Source: SG-bin9 sp049323835 (lineage in GTDB: Bacteria > Pseudomonadota > Alphaproteobacteria > Rhizobiales > Xanthobacteraceae). From it: a stretch of 64,000 nt of DNA. Shown in pieces: positions 46,173 through 54,734 of this stretch. Below the pieces are notes generated by a model. The model had not been told where the DNA came from, did no database searches, and saw nothing but the letters and a program-made list of their open reading frames with translations. Position 1 is the first letter of the stretch. Each line of letters starts with the position of its first letter. Both the position numbers and the translations under genes were made by a program. The stretch covers positions 6,204 to 70,203 of the forward strand of contig JBMOOJ010000113.1 of assembly GCA_049323835.1 (NCBI GenBank). Direction: 5' to 3'.

Positions 46173-46925
46173 ATGACCGCCAAGCTCCGCCCCCTGATCG
46201 CCGGCAACTGGAAGATGAACGGCGTGCGCGCATCGCTTGCCGAACTGGATGCGGTGATCGCGGGCGCTGGAACGGCTCCGCATGCGGACCTCCTGATTTG
46301 CCCGCCGGCGACGCTGGTTGCCGCCGCATCGGCGAAAGTCGCCGGTACGCGAGTGGGGATCGGCGGTCAGGATTGCCATGCGGCTGAATCCGGCGCGCAC
46401 ACCGGCGATATCTCCGCCGAGATGCTCAAGGATGCCGGCGCCGCGGCGGTCATCGTCGGCCATTCGGAACGGCGCACGGATCACGGCGAAGCCGATGCGG
46501 TGGTGAAGGCCAAGGTGGATGCCGCTTGGCGGGCTGGGCTCACGGCCATCGTCTGCGTCGGCGAGACGCAGGCTGAGCGCGATGGCGGAAAGGCGAAAGA
46601 AGTCGTTGGGCGGCAACTGGCGGGATCGGTTCCCGATGGCGGAACAGCCGCGAGCCTCGTGATCGCGTACGAGCCGGTCTGGGCGATCGGCACCGGTCGC
46701 ACTCCTACCAACAAAGAAATCGAGGAAATACATAATTTTATTCGCAATTACCTCGTCCAAAACATGAGGCAATTCGGATCACAGGTTAAAGTTCTCTACG
46801 GAGGCTCTGTGAAACCGGCGAATGCCGCTGAGATTCTCAATCTCGCCGACGTCAACGGAGCACTGGTCGGTGGCGCGAGCCTGAAGGCGTCCGATTTTCT
46901 TGCGATCGCGGCCGCCGCTTCCTAA
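46173..46925 (+). CDS. tpiA: Triose-phosphate isomerase
   Basis: Glycolytic enzyme interconverting glyceraldehyde 3-phosphate and dihydroxyacetone phosphate, 250 residues. PLIAGNWKMNG holds the catalytic Lys and Asn, AVIVGHSERR the catalytic His, and VIAYEPVWAIGTG the catalytic Glu; YGGSVKPANA is the phosphate loop. The ATG at 46173 follows GAGAGG. Bases about 46708-46800 (residues 179-210) are conspicuously AT-rich with codons such as ATA, AAT and AGG, unlike the rest of the gene. Confidence 0.96.
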   Translation: MTAKLRPLIAGNWKMNGVRASLAELDAVIAGAGTAPHADLLICPPATLVAAASAKVAGTRVGIGGQDCHAAESGAHTGDISAEMLKDAGAAAVIVGHSERRTDHGEADAVVKAKVDAAWRAGLTAIVCVGETQAERDGGKAKEVVGRQLAGSVPDGGTAASLVIAYEPVWAIGTGRTPTNKEIEEIHNFIRNYLVQNMRQFGSQVKVLYGGSVKPANAAEILNLADVNGALVGGASLKASDFLAIAAAAS

Positions 46926-47081
46926 TTCCTGGCGAAGCGTGATCTTTCGGACGGCCGGCGGGGTTACATTCGCAAGCTCAATCGTGTAGAGACCGCCCGT
47001 CTTCAACCTGCGCAAGATGTGGTGAGGGCCGCTTCGCGGCGCGCCTCGCTTGTGATGGAAGGTAACTAATCCGGACCCCAG

Positions 47082-47465
47082 ATGCAGACCGTCATTATCG
47101 TCATCCACCTTATGATCGTTGCGACCCTGATCGGCGCGGTGCTGTTGCAGCGCTCGGAGGGCGGCGGTCTCGGCATCGGCGGCGGTGGCGGTTTCATGAC
47201 CAACCGCGGCACGGCGAACCTGCTCACGCGAACCACCGCATTCCTGGCCATCGGCTTCTTCATCACGAGCCTCCTGCTGTCTTGGCTTGCCGGCCTCGAC
47301 CGCAAGCCGAGTTCGATCGTCAATCCGGTCAGCCAGCCGGGTTCTCCGTCGGCCCCCTTGGGTGGTGCCAGCGGTGGCGGTCTGCTCGACTCGCTCAAGA
47401 AGCAGGAAGCGCCGCCGGCTCCGCCCGCCGCGCCGTCCGGGCCGCAAGCGCCGCGCTCGCAGTAA
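47082..47465 (+). CDS. secG: Preprotein translocase subunit SecG
   Basis: Auxiliary membrane subunit of the SecYEG export channel. The 127-residue protein has two membrane helices (VIIVIHLMIVATLIGAVLL and TTAFLAIGFFITSLLLSWL) around the conserved cytoplasmic loop RSEGGGLGIGGGG. The C-terminal 45 residues are Pro/Ala/Ser-rich and probably disordered, a common feature in Alphaproteobacteria. tpiA-secG-pyrG is a conserved order. Confidence 0.93.
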   Translation: MQTVIIVIHLMIVATLIGAVLLQRSEGGGLGIGGGGGFMTNRGTANLLTRTTAFLAIGFFITSLLLSWLAGLDRKPSSIVNPVSQPGSPSAPLGGASGGGLLDSLKKQEAPPAPPAAPSGPQAPRSQ

Positions 47466-47588
47466 GGCAGAAGCTGCACACCTGATCTGCGCCAGCCGTG
47501 CTTGTGCGGAATGCAAGAGGTTGCATCTAAGACGTTGATGATCTGAGGGTTTCCAAGTCACCCACAGCATTCGGTTTTCATTGGATTC

Positions 47589-47618
47589 GGGTGCGATTCG
47601 TTTTGGCGAATCGTGCCC
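47589..47618 (+). promoter_or_regulatory. Hairpin in the pyrG leader
   Basis: A 12-bp stem (GGGTGCGATTCG, loop TTTTGG, CGAATCGTGCCC, with two G-U pairs) ends 22 bases before the pyrG start. No T-run follows, so it is not an ordinary terminator. It could affect ribosome access or mRNA stability of pyrG; no known riboswitch fold was recognised. Confidence 0.4.
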
Positions 47619-47640
47619 GTTGCGTTAGAGGTTGGGTCCC

Positions 47641-49272
47641 ATGGCGCGGTACATTTTCATCACCGGCGGCGTGGTTTCCTCGCTCGGAAAAGGTCTGGCA
47701 TCGGCGGCTCTCGGAGCCCTGTTGCAGGCGCGGGGTTACAAAGTCCGCCTTCGCAAGCTCGATCCCTATCTCAACCTCGATCCCGGAACGATGTCGCCGT
47801 ATCAGCATGGCGAAGTGTTCGTGACCGACGACGGGGCCGAGACCGATCTCGATCTCGGCCACTATGAGCGTTTCACCGGACGGCCTGCGACCAAACAGGA
47901 CAACATCACCACCGGGCGCATCTATCAGGACATTCTCACCAAGGAACGGCGCGGCGATTATCTCGGCGCGACGATTCAGGTGATTCCGCACGTCACCAAC
48001 GCCATCAAGGATTTCATCCGCAACGGCAACGACGAGTATGACTTCGTGCTCTGCGAGGTCGGCGGCACCGTCGGCGACATCGAGGGCTTGCCGTTCTTCG
48101 AGGCGATCCGTCAGGTCAAGAATGACCTGCCGCGCGGCGATGTGATCTACATCCACCTGACGCTCTTGCCGTACATTCCGAGTGCGGGTGAATTGAAGAC
48201 CAAGCCGACCCAGCATTCCGTGAAGGAACTGCGTTCGATCGGCATCCAGCCTGACATTCTCTTGTGCCGCACCGATCGCGAGATTCCGAAGGAAGAGCGC
48301 CGCAAGCTCGGCCTGTTCTGCAACGTGCGCGAAAGCGCCGTGATCGAGGCGAGGGACGTCGACAACATCTACGCCGTGCCGGAAGCGTACCATGCCGCCG
48401 GTCTCGACGACGAAGTGCTCGCCGCCTTCGGCATCCCGCACGAGAAGCCGCCGGCGCTGCAGAGCTGGCATCGCATCAACGAGCGCGTGCGCACGCCGGA
48501 AGGCGCGGTGACCATCGCCATCGTCGGCAAGTACACCGGCATGAAGGATGCCTACAAGTCGTTGATCGAGGCGCTGGCGCACGGCGGTATCGCCAATAAG
48601 GTGAAGGTCAACCTCGACTGGATCGAGAGCGAGGTGTTCGAGAACGAGGACCCGGCGCCGTTCCTCGAGCACGTCAACGGCATCCTCGTGCCCGGCGGCT
48701 TCGGCCAGCGCGGCGCCGAGGGCAAGATCCGCGCGGCGCAGTTCGCACGCGAGCGCGATGTGCCGTATTTCGGCATCTGCTTCGGCATGCAGATGGCGGT
48801 GATCGAAGCCGCGCGCAATCTCGTCGGCATCGAGAACGCAAATTCAACGGAGTTCGGCCCGACCGACGAGCCGCTTGTCGGTCTGATGACCGAGTGGCTG
48901 CGCGGCAACGAACTGGAGAAGCGGTCCAGGGCCGGCGATCTCGGCGGCACCATGCGGCTCGGCGCCTATCCGGCGGCGCTGAAGCGCGGCAGCCGCGTCT
49001 CGAAAATTTACGGCGATGCGCTGGAAATTTCCGAACGGCACCGCCATCGCTACGAGGTCAACACCGCCTACAAGGATCGGCTCGAGCAGCACGGCCTGCG
49101 TTTCTCCGGCCTCTCGCCGGACGGTGTGCTGCCGGAGATCGTCGAGTACGAGGACCACCCGTGGTTCATCGGCGTGCAGTATCACCCCGAGCTGAAGTCG
49201 CGGCCGTTCGAGCCGCATCCCCTGTTCGCGTCCTTTATCGAGGCGGCGGTCGAGCGAAGCCGGCTGGTCTGA
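47641..49272 (+). CDS. pyrG: CTP synthase
   Basis: Makes CTP from UTP, ATP and glutamine; 543 residues. The N-terminal synthase domain begins ARYIFITGGVVSSLGKGLASAALGALLQ and holds KLDPYLNLDPGTMSPYQHGEVFVTDDGAETDLDLGHYERF. The C-terminal class I glutaminase has the nucleophile Cys in PYFGICFGMQ and the His/Glu pair in GVQYHPELKSRP. CTP is needed for CMP-Kdo and CDP-diacylglycerol, so proximity to kdsA is functionally apt. Confidence 0.96.
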   Translation: MARYIFITGGVVSSLGKGLASAALGALLQARGYKVRLRKLDPYLNLDPGTMSPYQHGEVFVTDDGAETDLDLGHYERFTGRPATKQDNITTGRIYQDILTKERRGDYLGATIQVIPHVTNAIKDFIRNGNDEYDFVLCEVGGTVGDIEGLPFFEAIRQVKNDLPRGDVIYIHLTLLPYIPSAGELKTKPTQHSVKELRSIGIQPDILLCRTDREIPKEERRKLGLFCNVRESAVIEARDVDNIYAVPEAYHAAGLDDEVLAAFGIPHEKPPALQSWHRINERVRTPEGAVTIAIVGKYTGMKDAYKSLIEALAHGGIANKVKVNLDWIESEVFENEDPAPFLEHVNGILVPGGFGQRGAEGKIRAAQFARERDVPYFGICFGMQMAVIEAARNLVGIENANSTEFGPTDEPLVGLMTEWLRGNELEKRSRAGDLGGTMRLGAYPAALKRGSRVSKIYGDALEISERHRHRYEVNTAYKDRLEQHGLRFSGLSPDGVLPEIVEYEDHPWFIGVQYHPELKSRPFEPHPLFASFIEAAVERSRLV

Positions 49273-49379
49273 CCGAGCCGCGTCCTTGACGCGCGCGTGA
49301 TCGGCCGGCCTTTGACCGGCGGCCGTATTGCTGCGACACATAGCGGCCGTTCAACCAAGAAACGAGTGAGGCCACGCCG

Positions 49380-49706
49380 ATGATCTATGAAATGCGAGTC
49401 TACAGGTGCCTGCCGGGCCGTCTGCCGGCGCTGCTCAAGCGCTTTGAGAACACGACGCTCAAACTCTGGGACAAGCACGGCATCCGTCAGGCTGGTTTCT
49501 TCACCACGATCATCGGCACGTCCCATCAGGAACTGACCTACTTCCTGGCGTGGGAATCGATGGCCGAGCGCGAGAAGAAGTGGACCGCGTTCATGACGGA
49601 CCCGGACTGGATGTCCGCGCGCGCCAAGAGTGAAGAGGACGGCCATATCGTCGCCAACATCGTCAGCCAGCTGCTGCAACCGACGGCGTTCTCGTCGGTG
49701 AAGTGA
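49380..49706 (+). CDS. NIPSNAP family protein
   Basis: A 108-residue dimeric alpha/beta-barrel (ferredoxin-like) protein. The opening IYEMRVYRCLPGRLPALLKRFE and the mid-part LTYFLAWESMAEREKKWTAFMTDPDW match the NIPSNAP family. The biochemical role is not established in bacteria. It is followed after four bases by a glyoxalase-like gene, so the two are probably co-transcribed. Confidence 0.88.
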   Translation: MIYEMRVYRCLPGRLPALLKRFENTTLKLWDKHGIRQAGFFTTIIGTSHQELTYFLAWESMAEREKKWTAFMTDPDWMSARAKSEEDGHIVANIVSQLLQPTAFSSVK

Positions 49707-49710
49707 CGCG

Positions 49711-50574
49711 ATGCCGAACGGCCTCGACCATATCGTCCACATGGTGGCGGACCTCGATGCCGGCGAGGCGTTCTATCGCCGCGCCGGCTTCATCGTGTCC
49801 GGTCGCAACAGGCATCCGTGGGGTACGCATAACCACATCATCCAGTGCGACGGCGTCTACATCGAACTGCTCGGTATCGGCGAGCCCGAGAAAATTCCGG
49901 CCGAGCGGCCGGGCTCGTTTTCGTTCGGCGCGTACAACCGGGACTTCGCCGAGAAGGGCGAGGGGCTGTCGATGCTGCTGCTGAACAGCCGCGACGCGAA
50001 GGCTGACATGCAGACGTTTCGGGATGCCGGTATCAGCAACTACGAGGTGTTCGACTTCGCGCGCGAGGGCAAGCGCGCCGATGGCGTGACGGTGAAACTC
50101 GCGTTCTCGCTGGCCTACGTCAGCGATCCGCAATCGCCGGCCTGCGGCTTTGCCGTCTGCCAGCATCACTTTCCGGAGAATTTCTGGAATGCGTCGCTGC
50201 AACAGCATGACAACGGCGCACGAAAGATCACCGGCGTCGTGTTTGTCGCGGATCATCCGGACGCGCACCGCGTGTTTCTATCCGCTTACGCGGGTGTGGA
50301 AGCAAAACCGCATGCATCCGGCCTCGCAATCGCGACGCCGCGCGGTTCGCTCGATGTGCTGACGCCCCATGCCTTCCGCGACCGGTACGGACTGATGCCG
50401 TCGATTCATGGTCCTGGATTGTCGCTCGCAGCCATGCGCTTCGGAGCGATCAATCTCGATCAGGCTGAGGCGTTGTTCGCGAACAGCGAGATTGAAGCCC
50501 ACCGTCATGAGGGGCGGCTGGTTGTTCCCCCGCAGGCGGCGCATGGCGCGGCCCTGATATTTGAGCCGCTGTGA
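49711..50574 (+). CDS. Glyoxalase-like (VOC) domain protein
   Basis: A 287-residue protein of the glyoxalase-like group. The N-terminal betaalphabetabetabeta module starts LDHIVHMVADLDAGEAFYRRAGF with a potential metal His, and a potential Glu ligand lies in CDGVYIELLGIGEPE. A second, more diverged module begins near residue 170 (KITGVVFVADHPDAHRVFLSAYAG). Substrate unknown. It is probably an operon partner of the NIPSNAP gene. Confidence 0.83.
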   Translation: MPNGLDHIVHMVADLDAGEAFYRRAGFIVSGRNRHPWGTHNHIIQCDGVYIELLGIGEPEKIPAERPGSFSFGAYNRDFAEKGEGLSMLLLNSRDAKADMQTFRDAGISNYEVFDFAREGKRADGVTVKLAFSLAYVSDPQSPACGFAVCQHHFPENFWNASLQQHDNGARKITGVVFVADHPDAHRVFLSAYAGVEAKPHASGLAIATPRGSLDVLTPHAFRDRYGLMPSIHGPGLSLAAMRFGAINLDQAEALFANSEIEAHRHEGRLVVPPQAAHGAALIFEPL

Positions 50575-50663
50575 CGGCTTAAAGGGTTGATCCATTGCGA
50601 CCGCCCCGGCATGGTCGGCGCATTCTCGCACATTCATGATGGCTGGTTTCGGAAGGATTTCGC

Positions 50664-51500
50664 GTGGCTCTTACCGCTGCATCTGTCGTCAAGGTCGGCT
50701 CCGTCAGCTTCGGCAACACTCTGCCGCTCGCGGTCATCGCCGGGCCGTGCCAGCTCGAGAGCCGCGCGCACGCATTGGAGACGGCGTCGGCGTTGAAGGA
50801 AATCGCAAGCCGCCTCAAGATCGGCCTCGTCTACAAGACCTCCTTCGACAAGGCGAACCGCACCAGCGCGTCGAGCGCGCGCGGGCTCGGCCTCTCGCAG
50901 TCATTGCCGATCTTCGCGGAGATCCGATCGTCGCTCGGGTTGCCGGTGCTGACCGACGTGCACGAGATCGAGCAGTGCGCGGAAGCGGCTCAGGCGGTCG
51001 ATGTCTTGCAGATTCCAGCGTTCCTCTGTCGGCAGACCGACCTGCTGCTGGCGGCGGCCGCAACCGGCAAGGCCGTCAACGTCAAGAAGGGCCAGTTCCT
51101 CGCGCCGTGGGACATGGCCAACGTGGTCGGCAAGGTCACGAGCGGCGGCAACGCCAACGTGCTCGTCACCGAGCGCGGCGCGTCGTTCGGTTACAACACG
51201 CTCGTCTCCGACATGCGCGCGCTGCCGATTCTGGCGCGCACCACCGGCGCGCCGGTCATCTTCGATGCCACCCATTCGGTGCAGCAGCCGGGCGGGAAAG
51301 GCACATCGTCGGGCGGCGAGCGCGAATTCGTGCCGGTGCTAGCGCGCGCGGCGGTCGCCGTCGGTGTTGCAGGTGTCTTCATCGAAACCCATCCTGATCC
51401 CGACAACGCGCCGTCGGACGGCCCCAACATGGTGCCGCTGAACGAGTTCGAGGGGCTGGTGAAGCGGCTGATGGCGTTCGACGCGCTGGCGAAGGGCTGA
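50664..51500 (+). CDS. kdsA: 3-deoxy-8-phosphooctulonate synthase
   Basis: Condenses PEP with arabinose 5-phosphate to Kdo 8-phosphate for the lipopolysaccharide inner core. The 278-residue TIM-barrel protein has AVIAGPCQLESRAHAL, YKTSFDKANRTS, PVLTDVHEIEQC, IPAFLCRQTDLL, VKKGQFLAPWDM, IFDATHSVQQPGG and ETHPDPDNAPSDGPNM. It starts with GTG after GGAAGGA. Downstream enolase supplies its PEP. Confidence 0.95.
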   Translation: MALTAASVVKVGSVSFGNTLPLAVIAGPCQLESRAHALETASALKEIASRLKIGLVYKTSFDKANRTSASSARGLGLSQSLPIFAEIRSSLGLPVLTDVHEIEQCAEAAQAVDVLQIPAFLCRQTDLLLAAAATGKAVNVKKGQFLAPWDMANVVGKVTSGGNANVLVTERGASFGYNTLVSDMRALPILARTTGAPVIFDATHSVQQPGGKGTSSGGEREFVPVLARAAVAVGVAGVFIETHPDPDNAPSDGPNMVPLNEFEGLVKRLMAFDALAKG

Positions 51501-51570
51501 CGCCGCCCGGACTGCCCGGCCTTGACGCCGCCCGAGCTGATGCTGCGCAATCCAGCCCTGCGGCGCGCGC

Positions 51571-51597
51571 GGATTGCGTCGCTTCGTTCGCAATGAC
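51571..51597 (+). repeat. Short palindromic intergenic repeat
   Basis: GGATTGCGTCGCTTCGTTCG followed by CAATGAC forms a hairpin with ATTGCG/CGCAAT arms around a TCGCTTCGTT loop, between kdsA and the MFS gene. From memory, near-identical sequences are scattered between genes throughout Bradyrhizobium and related genomes, so this is a dispersed repeat rather than a gene-specific regulator. Confidence 0.6.
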
Positions 51598-51630
51598 ATC
51601 GAAGACCGAACGAATCCTCCCGTAGTCCGA

Positions 51631-52812
51631 ATGCCGCCCATTCTCACCATCATCGCCATGTCGGCCTTTGCCGTGAGCTTGACCGCACGCGCGATCGAGC
51701 CGGTCTTGCCGCAGATCGGCAACGATCTGGCGGTCAGCATTGCGGTCGCCGCCAGCCTCTCGGCGGCTAACGCGCTGACCTTTGCTTTGGTGCAGCCGTT
51801 TCTCGGCGCGCTGGCCGACCTGTTTGGCAAGGCGCGGCTCGTGATTGCCTGCCTTCTGCTGCTCGCGGCGGCAAACGCCGCGGGCGCGTTCGCAACCTCG
51901 TTCGAGGTGCTGTTTGCGACCCGTATCGTCGCCGGCATCGGCGCGGGCGGTGTGTTTCCCATCGCCATGGGGCTGACCAGCGACCTCGTGCCGACGCATC
52001 AGCGCCAGGTCGCGATGAGCCGCGTCCTTGGCGGCGCAATGATGGGCAACCTGCTCGGTGCGACATTCTCCGGCCTGATCGGCGATTTCGTCGGCTGGCG
52101 CGGCGTTCTGATGGTGCTCGGCCTGCTGGTGCTGATTGCCTCGTTCGCGGTGGCCTATGGTTTTCGCGGCGTGCTTTCGGGGCCTGCGGAGAAGATGCCG
52201 CTGTCGCAGCTGCGGCAGGGTTATCAAGCGATTTTCGCCAATCCGAACGCGCGGGTGTGTTTCACCGCGGTATTCATCGAGGGACTGTGCATTCTTGGCC
52301 TGTTTCCCTTCGTCGCCGCTTTTCTCGCCGATCTCGGCGAACCGCGGCTGTCGATCGCGGGCCTCGTCATCGCCGGCTTTGCCACCGGAGGCTTGTTCTA
52401 CACGCTGACGGTATCGCGGCTGCTGCCGCGCCTTGGCGTCAAGGGAATGATGATCGGCGGCGGCCTGCTTGGTGGAGCGCAGCTTGCGTTCGTGACGGTG
52501 GGAGCACCATGGCCGGTGCAGCTGGCGAGCTTCTTCCTGATGGGGTGGGGTTTCTACTCGCTGCACGGATCGCTACAGATTTTTTCCAGTGACCTCGCAC
52601 CGGAAGCACGCGCGTCCGCGCTGGCGATTCATTCGTTCTTTTTCTTCATGGGCCAGGCGGCCGGACCCGTGGTCTACGGCTTCGGCCTCACGCATTTCGG
52701 CAAGACGGCGACCATGCTCATCAGCGCTGCGATCGTCGTCACGCTCGGCTTCGTCTGCGCGCGGCTGCTGCGGCCACAGCCGACGGGAGCCAAGGACGCT
52801 GCGGATATTTGA
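51631..52812 (+). CDS. Major facilitator superfamily transporter
   Basis: A 393-residue inner membrane protein with about 12 hydrophobic segments. The drug/H+ antiporter-like loop between helices 2 and 3 is present (PFLGALADLFGKARLVIACLLLL), as is a helix 4-5 motif (RIVAGIGAGGVFPIAMGLTSDL). This resembles the efflux permeases of the Bcr/AraJ group. The substrate cannot be told. The ATG at 51631 is used; the frame extends upstream through the palindromic repeat. Confidence 0.88.
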   Translation: MPPILTIIAMSAFAVSLTARAIEPVLPQIGNDLAVSIAVAASLSAANALTFALVQPFLGALADLFGKARLVIACLLLLAAANAAGAFATSFEVLFATRIVAGIGAGGVFPIAMGLTSDLVPTHQRQVAMSRVLGGAMMGNLLGATFSGLIGDFVGWRGVLMVLGLLVLIASFAVAYGFRGVLSGPAEKMPLSQLRQGYQAIFANPNARVCFTAVFIEGLCILGLFPFVAAFLADLGEPRLSIAGLVIAGFATGGLFYTLTVSRLLPRLGVKGMMIGGGLLGGAQLAFVTVGAPWPVQLASFFLMGWGFYSLHGSLQIFSSDLAPEARASALAIHSFFFFMGQAAGPVVYGFGLTHFGKTATMLISAAIVVTLGFVCARLLRPQPTGAKDAADI

Positions 52813-52817
52813 TCGTC

Positions 52818-52838
52818 ATCACCGGGCTTGCCGGTGAT
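52818..52838. terminator. Convergent hairpin between the MFS gene and queF
   Basis: An 8-bp perfect stem (ATCACCGG, loop GCTTG, CCGGTGAT) lies between the two convergent stops, its right arm touching the queF stop codon. Neither strand shows a T-run, so it may act as a bidirectional barrier or mRNA 3' stabiliser rather than a strong intrinsic terminator. Confidence 0.4.
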
Positions 52839-53296
52839 TACCCCCGCCCGCGATAGGGCGGCACGCCCTGATCCGGCAGCCACAGCCCTTTCGGCAGTTT
52901 GCCGCTTTGCCAGAACACATCGATGGGGATGCCGCCGCGCGGATACCAGTAGCCGCCGATGCGGAAGAACTTCGGCTTGATCTCACGCACGATGCGCTTG
53001 CCGATCGCGATCGTGCAATCCTCGTGGAAGCCTGCGTGGTTGCGGAAGCTCGCGAGGTAAAGCTTCAGCGATTTCGATTCCAGCAGCGTCTTGCTCGGGA
53101 CGTAGTCGATGACGAGGTGCGCGAAATCCGGCTGGCCCGTCACAGGGCAGAGCGTGGTGAACTCCGGTGCGGTGAAGCGCACGAGATAGTTTTCGCCGGC
53201 CTGCGGATTGGGGACCGCGTCGAGCTGCGCCTCCGCGGGCGTCTTCGGCCATACGGTCGCCTTGCCGAGCTGGAGTGTCTTCTTTGCTTTCGCCAT
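52838..53296 (-). CDS. queF: NADPH-dependent 7-cyano-7-deazaguanine reductase
   Basis: Reduces preQ0 to preQ1 in the synthesis of the tRNA nucleoside queuosine. The 152-residue unimodular type carries the active-site Cys50 in FTTLCPVTGQPDFAHL with Asp57, the QueF motif ESKSLKLYLASFRNHAGFHEDC, and the terminal FWQSGKLP region. The ATG at 53296 (MAKAKKTLQ) is the family start; the frame is open further upstream. Confidence 0.94.
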   Translation of the reverse strand: MAKAKKTLQLGKATVWPKTPAEAQLDAVPNPQAGENYLVRFTAPEFTTLCPVTGQPDFAHLVIDYVPSKTLLESKSLKLYLASFRNHAGFHEDCTIAIGKRIVREIKPKFFRIGGYWYPRGGIPIDVFWQSGKLPKGLWLPDQGVPPYRGRG

Positions 53297-53361
53297 GGAT
53301 GCTTCTGCGATGTCCTGTTGCTGGCGAAGCAATGCGCGCGGGAAGGCTCCCTCGTCAACAC

Positions 53362-53727
53362 CTAACGCGAAGCCGGATCGCTCAGGAATTCGATCAGCGC
53401 TCTGCGGTCGGTTGCATCGTCGACACCACGGGTCGCCATCCAGAGTCCCGGAAACATCTCCGCCGGGTCCGTCAGAAATGTCGCGAGGCGTTCCGTATCC
53501 CACGACAGCTTGTCACCGCGCGCTTTCTTCAGCGCCGGGGAGTAGTCGAAGTTGGGATCGCCGCCGACCGGCCGTCCGATCAAGCCTGACAGGTTCGGCC
53601 CCGGCAGGCCGCGCTCGGCCGGATCGAGGCTATGGCAGGCGCGGCAGGGCGCAAACAGTTGCTCGCCGCTGCTTGCGGCAGCCGGTCCCGCGCCAAGCGC
53701 AGTCATCAGGACGATGACAAACCTCAC
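53362..53727 (-). CDS. c-type cytochrome, periplasmic
   Basis: A 121-residue small cytochrome c. Residues 1-18 are a signal peptide (FVIVLMTALGAGPAAA), the haem site is CRACH at residues 28-32, and the probable axial Met lies in PAEMFPGLWM. Residues between (NLSGLIGRPVGG, FDYSPALKKA) follow the class I, cytochrome c2/c-550-like pattern. The GTG start overlaps the stop of the upstream beta-propeller gene (GTGA), so the two are co-translated and may work together in the periplasm. Confidence 0.88.
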   Translation of the reverse strand: MRFVIVLMTALGAGPAAASSGEQLFAPCRACHSLDPAERGLPGPNLSGLIGRPVGGDPNFDYSPALKKARGDKLSWDTERLATFLTDPAEMFPGLWMATRGVDDATDRRALIEFLSDPASR

Positions 53728-54734
53728 GCCGGCGCGACAGTCTGGATCATGACGAGGCGATTGGTGCCGGACTCGCCACCCCATGCTTCACCGGGACGTC
53801 CGTCCATCTGTCGCACATTCGCGCCCGGCTTGTCGCTTGGGAACGAGGTGAACGTTTCCGTCACCGGGTCGAAACGCACGATGGCGTTGGCTCCGAAGTC
53901 CGTCAGCCAAACCTTGTCCTTGTCATCGACATAGACCGAATAGGTGCGAGGCGCTTCGCCCGGCAACTTCCATGCCCTCCACGAGCCAGCCGCCGGATCG
54001 TGTACTGACACGTTACCGCTGTTCCATTCGCTGACCCACAGCCGGCCTTGTGAATCCGACCAGACGCGCCGCGCGCCCTGATTTGGCGTCGGCGGCTCGA
54101 CAACCGTCGCATTGCCGGTTGCGAGCTCGATCCTGGCGATGTGGTTGCCGGCGAGTGAGGCATACCAGACGTCGCCCTTGGGCGTGACGGTGATGCCGTA
54201 AGGTCCGCGGCCGCGTGGTGCCTTGAAGACCGTCATGTCCCCCGATTTCGGGTCGAGCCGGCCGTAGATCCCGCTCTGCCCGGTGAACCAGTAGATGCCG
54301 CTCTTGTCGAAAACGGCGGTGTTGAGATTTGCATAGGCCTCGCCCTGCGGGAGCCTGAACAGTGTGACCTTGTGGTCTTTCGGATCGATGCGGGCGATGG
54401 CGTTCTGTCCGCCTTCCGTCACCCAAGGGGCGCCGTCGGGACCAATGATGACGCCGTGCGGCGCGGCACCCTTGCCGAGGTCGATCAGCTTGAAGGAGCC
54501 GTCGCGCGGGTCGAGCCGTCCGAGCGTTCCGTTGCGCTGGCCGCAAAACCAGATTGTGCCATCGGGTGCGGGCGTCACGTCGCGCGAGCCCATTCCGGCC
54601 GCGACCGGATAGTACTTCACCCGGAACGGGCTCTCCTGTTGCGCAATGGCGCCGCGGATCAGCGCCGGCGCGGCGACGATTCCGAGGGCCGCCGATGCGA
54701 GAAACCGGCGGCGATGCAGGATGCTGCTGGTCAT
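53724..54734 (-). CDS. Tat-exported beta-propeller protein, virginiamycin B lyase-like
   Basis: A 336-residue secreted protein. A twin-arginine signal (HRRRFLASAALGIVAAPALI) is followed by repeated blades of the type DGTIWFCGQRNGTLGRLDP and DVWYASLAGNHIARIELATG, a six- or seven-bladed propeller. It resembles the Vgb (streptogramin lyase) family, but similar periplasmic proteins are common in soil Proteobacteria, and antibiotic cleavage cannot be concluded. Tat export suggests folding or cofactor loading in the cytoplasm. It overlaps the following cytochrome c gene, which hints at a redox or sugar-lactone role. Confidence 0.8.
   Translation of the reverse strand: MTSSILHRRRFLASAALGIVAAPALIRGAIAQQESPFRVKYYPVAAGMGSRDVTPAPDGTIWFCGQRNGTLGRLDPRDGSFKLIDLGKGAAPHGVIIGPDGAPWVTEGGQNAIARIDPKDHKVTLFRLPQGEAYANLNTAVFDKSGIYWFTGQSGIYGRLDPKSGDMTVFKAPRGRGPYGITVTPKGDVWYASLAGNHIARIELATGNATVVEPPTPNQGARRVWSDSQGRLWVSEWNSGNVSVHDPAAGSWRAWKLPGEAPRTYSVYVDDKDKVWLTDFGANAIVRFDPVTETFTSFPSDKPGANVRQMDGRPGEAWGGESGTNRLVMIQTVAPA

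Noticed and set aside
53724..54734. Streptogramin resistance by a virginiamycin B lyase
   Set aside because: The protein is Tat-exported and paired with a cytochrome; propeller similarity alone does not show lyase activity.
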